7,820 nt of DNA from Spirulina sp. DLM2.Bin59. Its GTDB lineage: Bacteria > Cyanobacteriota > Cyanobacteriia > Cyanobacteriales > Spirulinaceae. Every line of letters starts with the position of its first letter. Positions within the stretch are counted from its first letter, which is position 1. The notes beneath the pieces are model-generated. The model saw nothing but the letters and a program-made list of their open reading frames with translations, searched no databases and was not told the origin of the DNA. Both the position numbers and the translations under genes were made by a program. Shown here one piece after another: positions 6,901 to 7,820 of the stretch. The stretch lies in NCBI GenBank assembly GCA_007693875.1, contig RECT01000081.1, positions 1-7,820 of the forward strand, written 5' to 3'.

Positions 6901-7162
6901 GGCGGAATTGGTGCTGAAACTCCATGAGGGTCGCCCCCATGTGCTGGATGCGATTAAAAACGAGCAAATCCAGTTGATTATTAACACGCCATCGGGTCAA
7001 GAGGCCCGGGATGATGGGATGTTAATTCGGCGCACCTGTTTGGCCTATAAAATTCCCCTGATCACGACGATCGCCGGGGCTAAGGCTAATGCTGCCGCGA
7101 TTCGTTCTTTGCAATCCCAACCTTTGGCGGTGAAGGCGTTGCAAGACTATATCATGGGGTGA
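3920..7162 (+). CDS. carB: Carbamoyl-phosphate synthase large subunit CarB
   Basis: Complete, 1080 aa (E. coli CarB is 1073). With the glutaminase subunit CarA it makes carbamoyl phosphate from bicarbonate, glutamine-derived ammonia and two ATP, feeding arginine and pyrimidine synthesis in the cytosol. The two homologous halves are clear: the first has LLLGAGPIVIGQACEFDYSG (11-30), FTLGGTGGG (173-181) and EMNPRVSRSSA (300-310); the second has LGGGPNRIGQGIEFDY (564-579), YVLGGRAMEIV (724-734), HSGDSACSLP (795-804) and EANPRASRT (848-856). Oligomerisation region about 400-555. The C-terminal MGS-like allosteric domain (about 945-1080) carries TAGTYQYL (981-988) and NTPSGQEARDDG (1022-1033). I prefer ATG 3920 (MPRRSDLNKILLLG), the usual CarB start, over TTG 3893. 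No clear Shine-Dalgarno. carA is not adjacent, as in many cyanobacteria. Nothing catalytic appears missing. Confidence 0.97.
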   Translation: MPRRSDLNKILLLGAGPIVIGQACEFDYSGTQACKALRQEGYEVILVNSNPATIMTDPETAHRTYIEPVTPEIVEKVIAQERPDALLPTMGGQTALNVAVTLAKNGVLDKYGVELIGAKLEAIEKAEDRQLFKEAMAKIGVGVCPSGIAKNLEEARVIAAEIGSYPLIIRPAFTLGGTGGGIAYNQEEYEVMAQEGIDASPVSQILVEQSLLGWKEYELEVMRDLADNVVIICSIENFDPMGVHTGDSITVAPAQTLTDKEYQRLRDASLKIIREIGVETGGSNIQFSINPQNGDVIVIEMNPRVSRSSALASKATGFPIAKFAAKLAVGYTLNEIANDITKQTPASFEPTIDYVVTKIPRFTFEKFPGSEPVLTTQMKSVGEAMAIGRTFQESFQKALRSLETGRYGFGCDRNEALPTLSQVAASLRTPNPDRVYSIYHALKLGMSVEEIYGLTAIDMWFLDKLADLLVTERFLKQTPLAEITATEMRRIKQQGFSDRQIAFATKTTEDQVRAHRKGLEIIPVYKMVDTCAAEFEAFTPYYYSTYEPDETEVAPSDKPKVMILGGGPNRIGQGIEFDYCCCHAAFSLSDAGYETIMVNSNPETVSTDYDTSDRLYFEPLTKEDVLNIIEAEHPQGVIIQFGGQTPLKLAVPLQEYLNANPDCGTKIWGTSPDAIDTAEDRERFEKILEPLGILQPPNGIARSYEEALIVANRVSYPVVVRPSYVLGGRAMEIVYSDSELERYMTFAVQVEPDHPILIDKFLENAVEVDVDAIADHTGNVTIGGIMEHIEEAGIHSGDSACSLPYMSLSDESVATIRSSTVKLAKALKVVGLMNIQFAIQNNTVYILEANPRASRTVPFVSKVTGVQLAKMASLVMSGKTLAELNFTEEIKPQHIAVKEAVLPFKKFPGADTLLGPEMRSTGEVMGLDHQFGAAFAKAELGAGEILPLSGTVFVSTNDRDKPLVVSVMEDFINLGFKVIATAGTYQYLKDNGIAAELVLKLHEGRPHVLDAIKNEQIQLIINTPSGQEARDDGMLIRRTCLAYKIPLITTIAGAKANAAAIRSLQSQPLAVKALQDYIMG

Positions 7163-7180
7163 AAATCTGCACGAAAAATA

Positions 7181-7820
7181 ATGGCGAGCCAGTGGGAAAA
7201 TCTCTTAAAAAATCAGGGCATTTGGGAAGGGTCTTTTACCCAATTGGCCCCCGATGGGGCAATTACCCAGGATATTCCCTCTCGCCTTGTCTTTGAAGCC
7301 ACGGACCCCAAAACGGTGCGGATGGTTCTAACCCATTTCCCCCCTAACCGCGAACCCCGCCAACAGGTGTTTGAGTTCCAAACCCTATCGCGGGGATTTA
7401 TTGCCTGTGGCGATGGGGCATTTTCCCAAGGCTCGATGCAGTGGGGGCCCTTTGCCAATTTTGGGGCGGAGTTGGGGCTGATTTTTGGGGATGCGCGGTT
7501 GCGGATTGTGGAGTTGTATAACCGGGAAAGCGATCTGGATCGCCTAACGTTGATTCGGGAAACCCGCGCTCAGACTACGCCCCCCACCCGTCCCCCTTTA
7601 ACGCTGCCGCAACTGTTGGGGGAATGGCGGGGGGAAGCCACCACCTATTACCCTGATTGGCAGCCGGAAACCACGGTTCCCACAGGTTTAACGCTGACGC
7701 AAACGGGGGATCAGACCCTTGAGCAGGAGTTACGGTTTGGGGAGGGGGCGACGGAGCGGGTGTTGCATTCGGTGGGGAGTATTGGGGATCAGGCTCTCCA
7801 TTTCACGACGGGGCCAATAC
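7181..7820 (+). CDS. DUF3598 lipocalin-like protein, 3' end outside the window
   Basis: An open frame of 213 codons from ATG 7181 to the window edge, 18 nt after the carB stop on the same strand, so probably co-transcribed with it. The start MASQWENLLKNQGIWEGSF, then FQTLSRGF (67-74), GDGAFSQGSMQWGPF (78-92), FGAELGLIFGDARLRIVELY (94-113) match the cyanobacterial DUF3598 family as I know it. From about 143 the motif LPQLLGEWRGEATTYYPDW echoes the N-terminal LKNQGIWEGSF, marking a second lipocalin-like half. Fold prediction groups such proteins with calycin beta-barrels, related to CpcS/CpcT bilin lyases, but no ligand or function is established that I know of. No signal peptide. The preceding AAAAATA gives no real Shine-Dalgarno. 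Confidence 0.78.
   Translation, partial: MASQWENLLKNQGIWEGSFTQLAPDGAITQDIPSRLVFEATDPKTVRMVLTHFPPNREPRQQVFEFQTLSRGFIACGDGAFSQGSMQWGPFANFGAELGLIFGDARLRIVELYNRESDLDRLTLIRETRAQTTPPTRPPLTLPQLLGEWRGEATTYYPDWQPETTVPTGLTLTQTGDQTLEQELRFGEGATERVLHSVGSIGDQALHFTTGPI

Overview
This is a two-part window. Positions about 511 to 7820 read as one stretch of a beta-cyanobacterial chromosome. It carries the paired carboxysome shell genes ccmK3 and ccmK4, cyanobacterial conserved families (PatD-like, DUF2993, DUF3598), and about ten HIP1 palindromes (GCGATCGC) counted by eye. Positions 1 to about 510 look different: they are AT-rich, use AGA and ATA codons often, contain no HIP1 site, and encode on the minus strand the C-terminal part of an archaeal-type beta-CASP ribonuclease (aCPSF1/FttA family), most like those of ammonia-oxidising Nitrososphaeria.

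Layout: (1) 1-510, minus strand, aCPSF1-like fragment, open at both ends. (2) 505-511, an abrupt seam where the archaeal-type reading frame meets a cyanobacterial Rel (p)ppGpp synthetase/hydrolase in the middle of a conserved motif of each gene. Neither gene is complete across it. (3) 488-1681, minus strand, N-terminal half of Rel. (4) 1682-1834, a divergent intergenic region. (5) 1835-2206, plus strand, a small PatD-like protein. (6) 2251-2963, ccmK3 and ccmK4. (7) 3066-3758, a DUF2993 (LmeA-like) protein. (8) 3920-7162, carB, complete. (9) 7181-7820, the start of a DUF3598 lipocalin-like protein running off the window, 18 nt behind carB and probably co-transcribed.

The cyanobacterial genes are a mixed set: stringent response, carboxysome shell, and arginine/pyrimidine precursor synthesis. 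They do not form one pathway. ccmK3-ccmK4 is the one clear functional pair, and its sequence agrees with the family picture of a K3/K4 mixed hexamer. carA, the partner of carB, is not in the window.

The strongest anomaly is the seam at about 505-511. The simplest reading is a chimeric contig or read joining an archaeal and a cyanobacterial genome from the same sample, not a new gene fusion. I see no CRISPR array, mobile element, tRNA, rRNA or defence system, and no convincing undescribed system.
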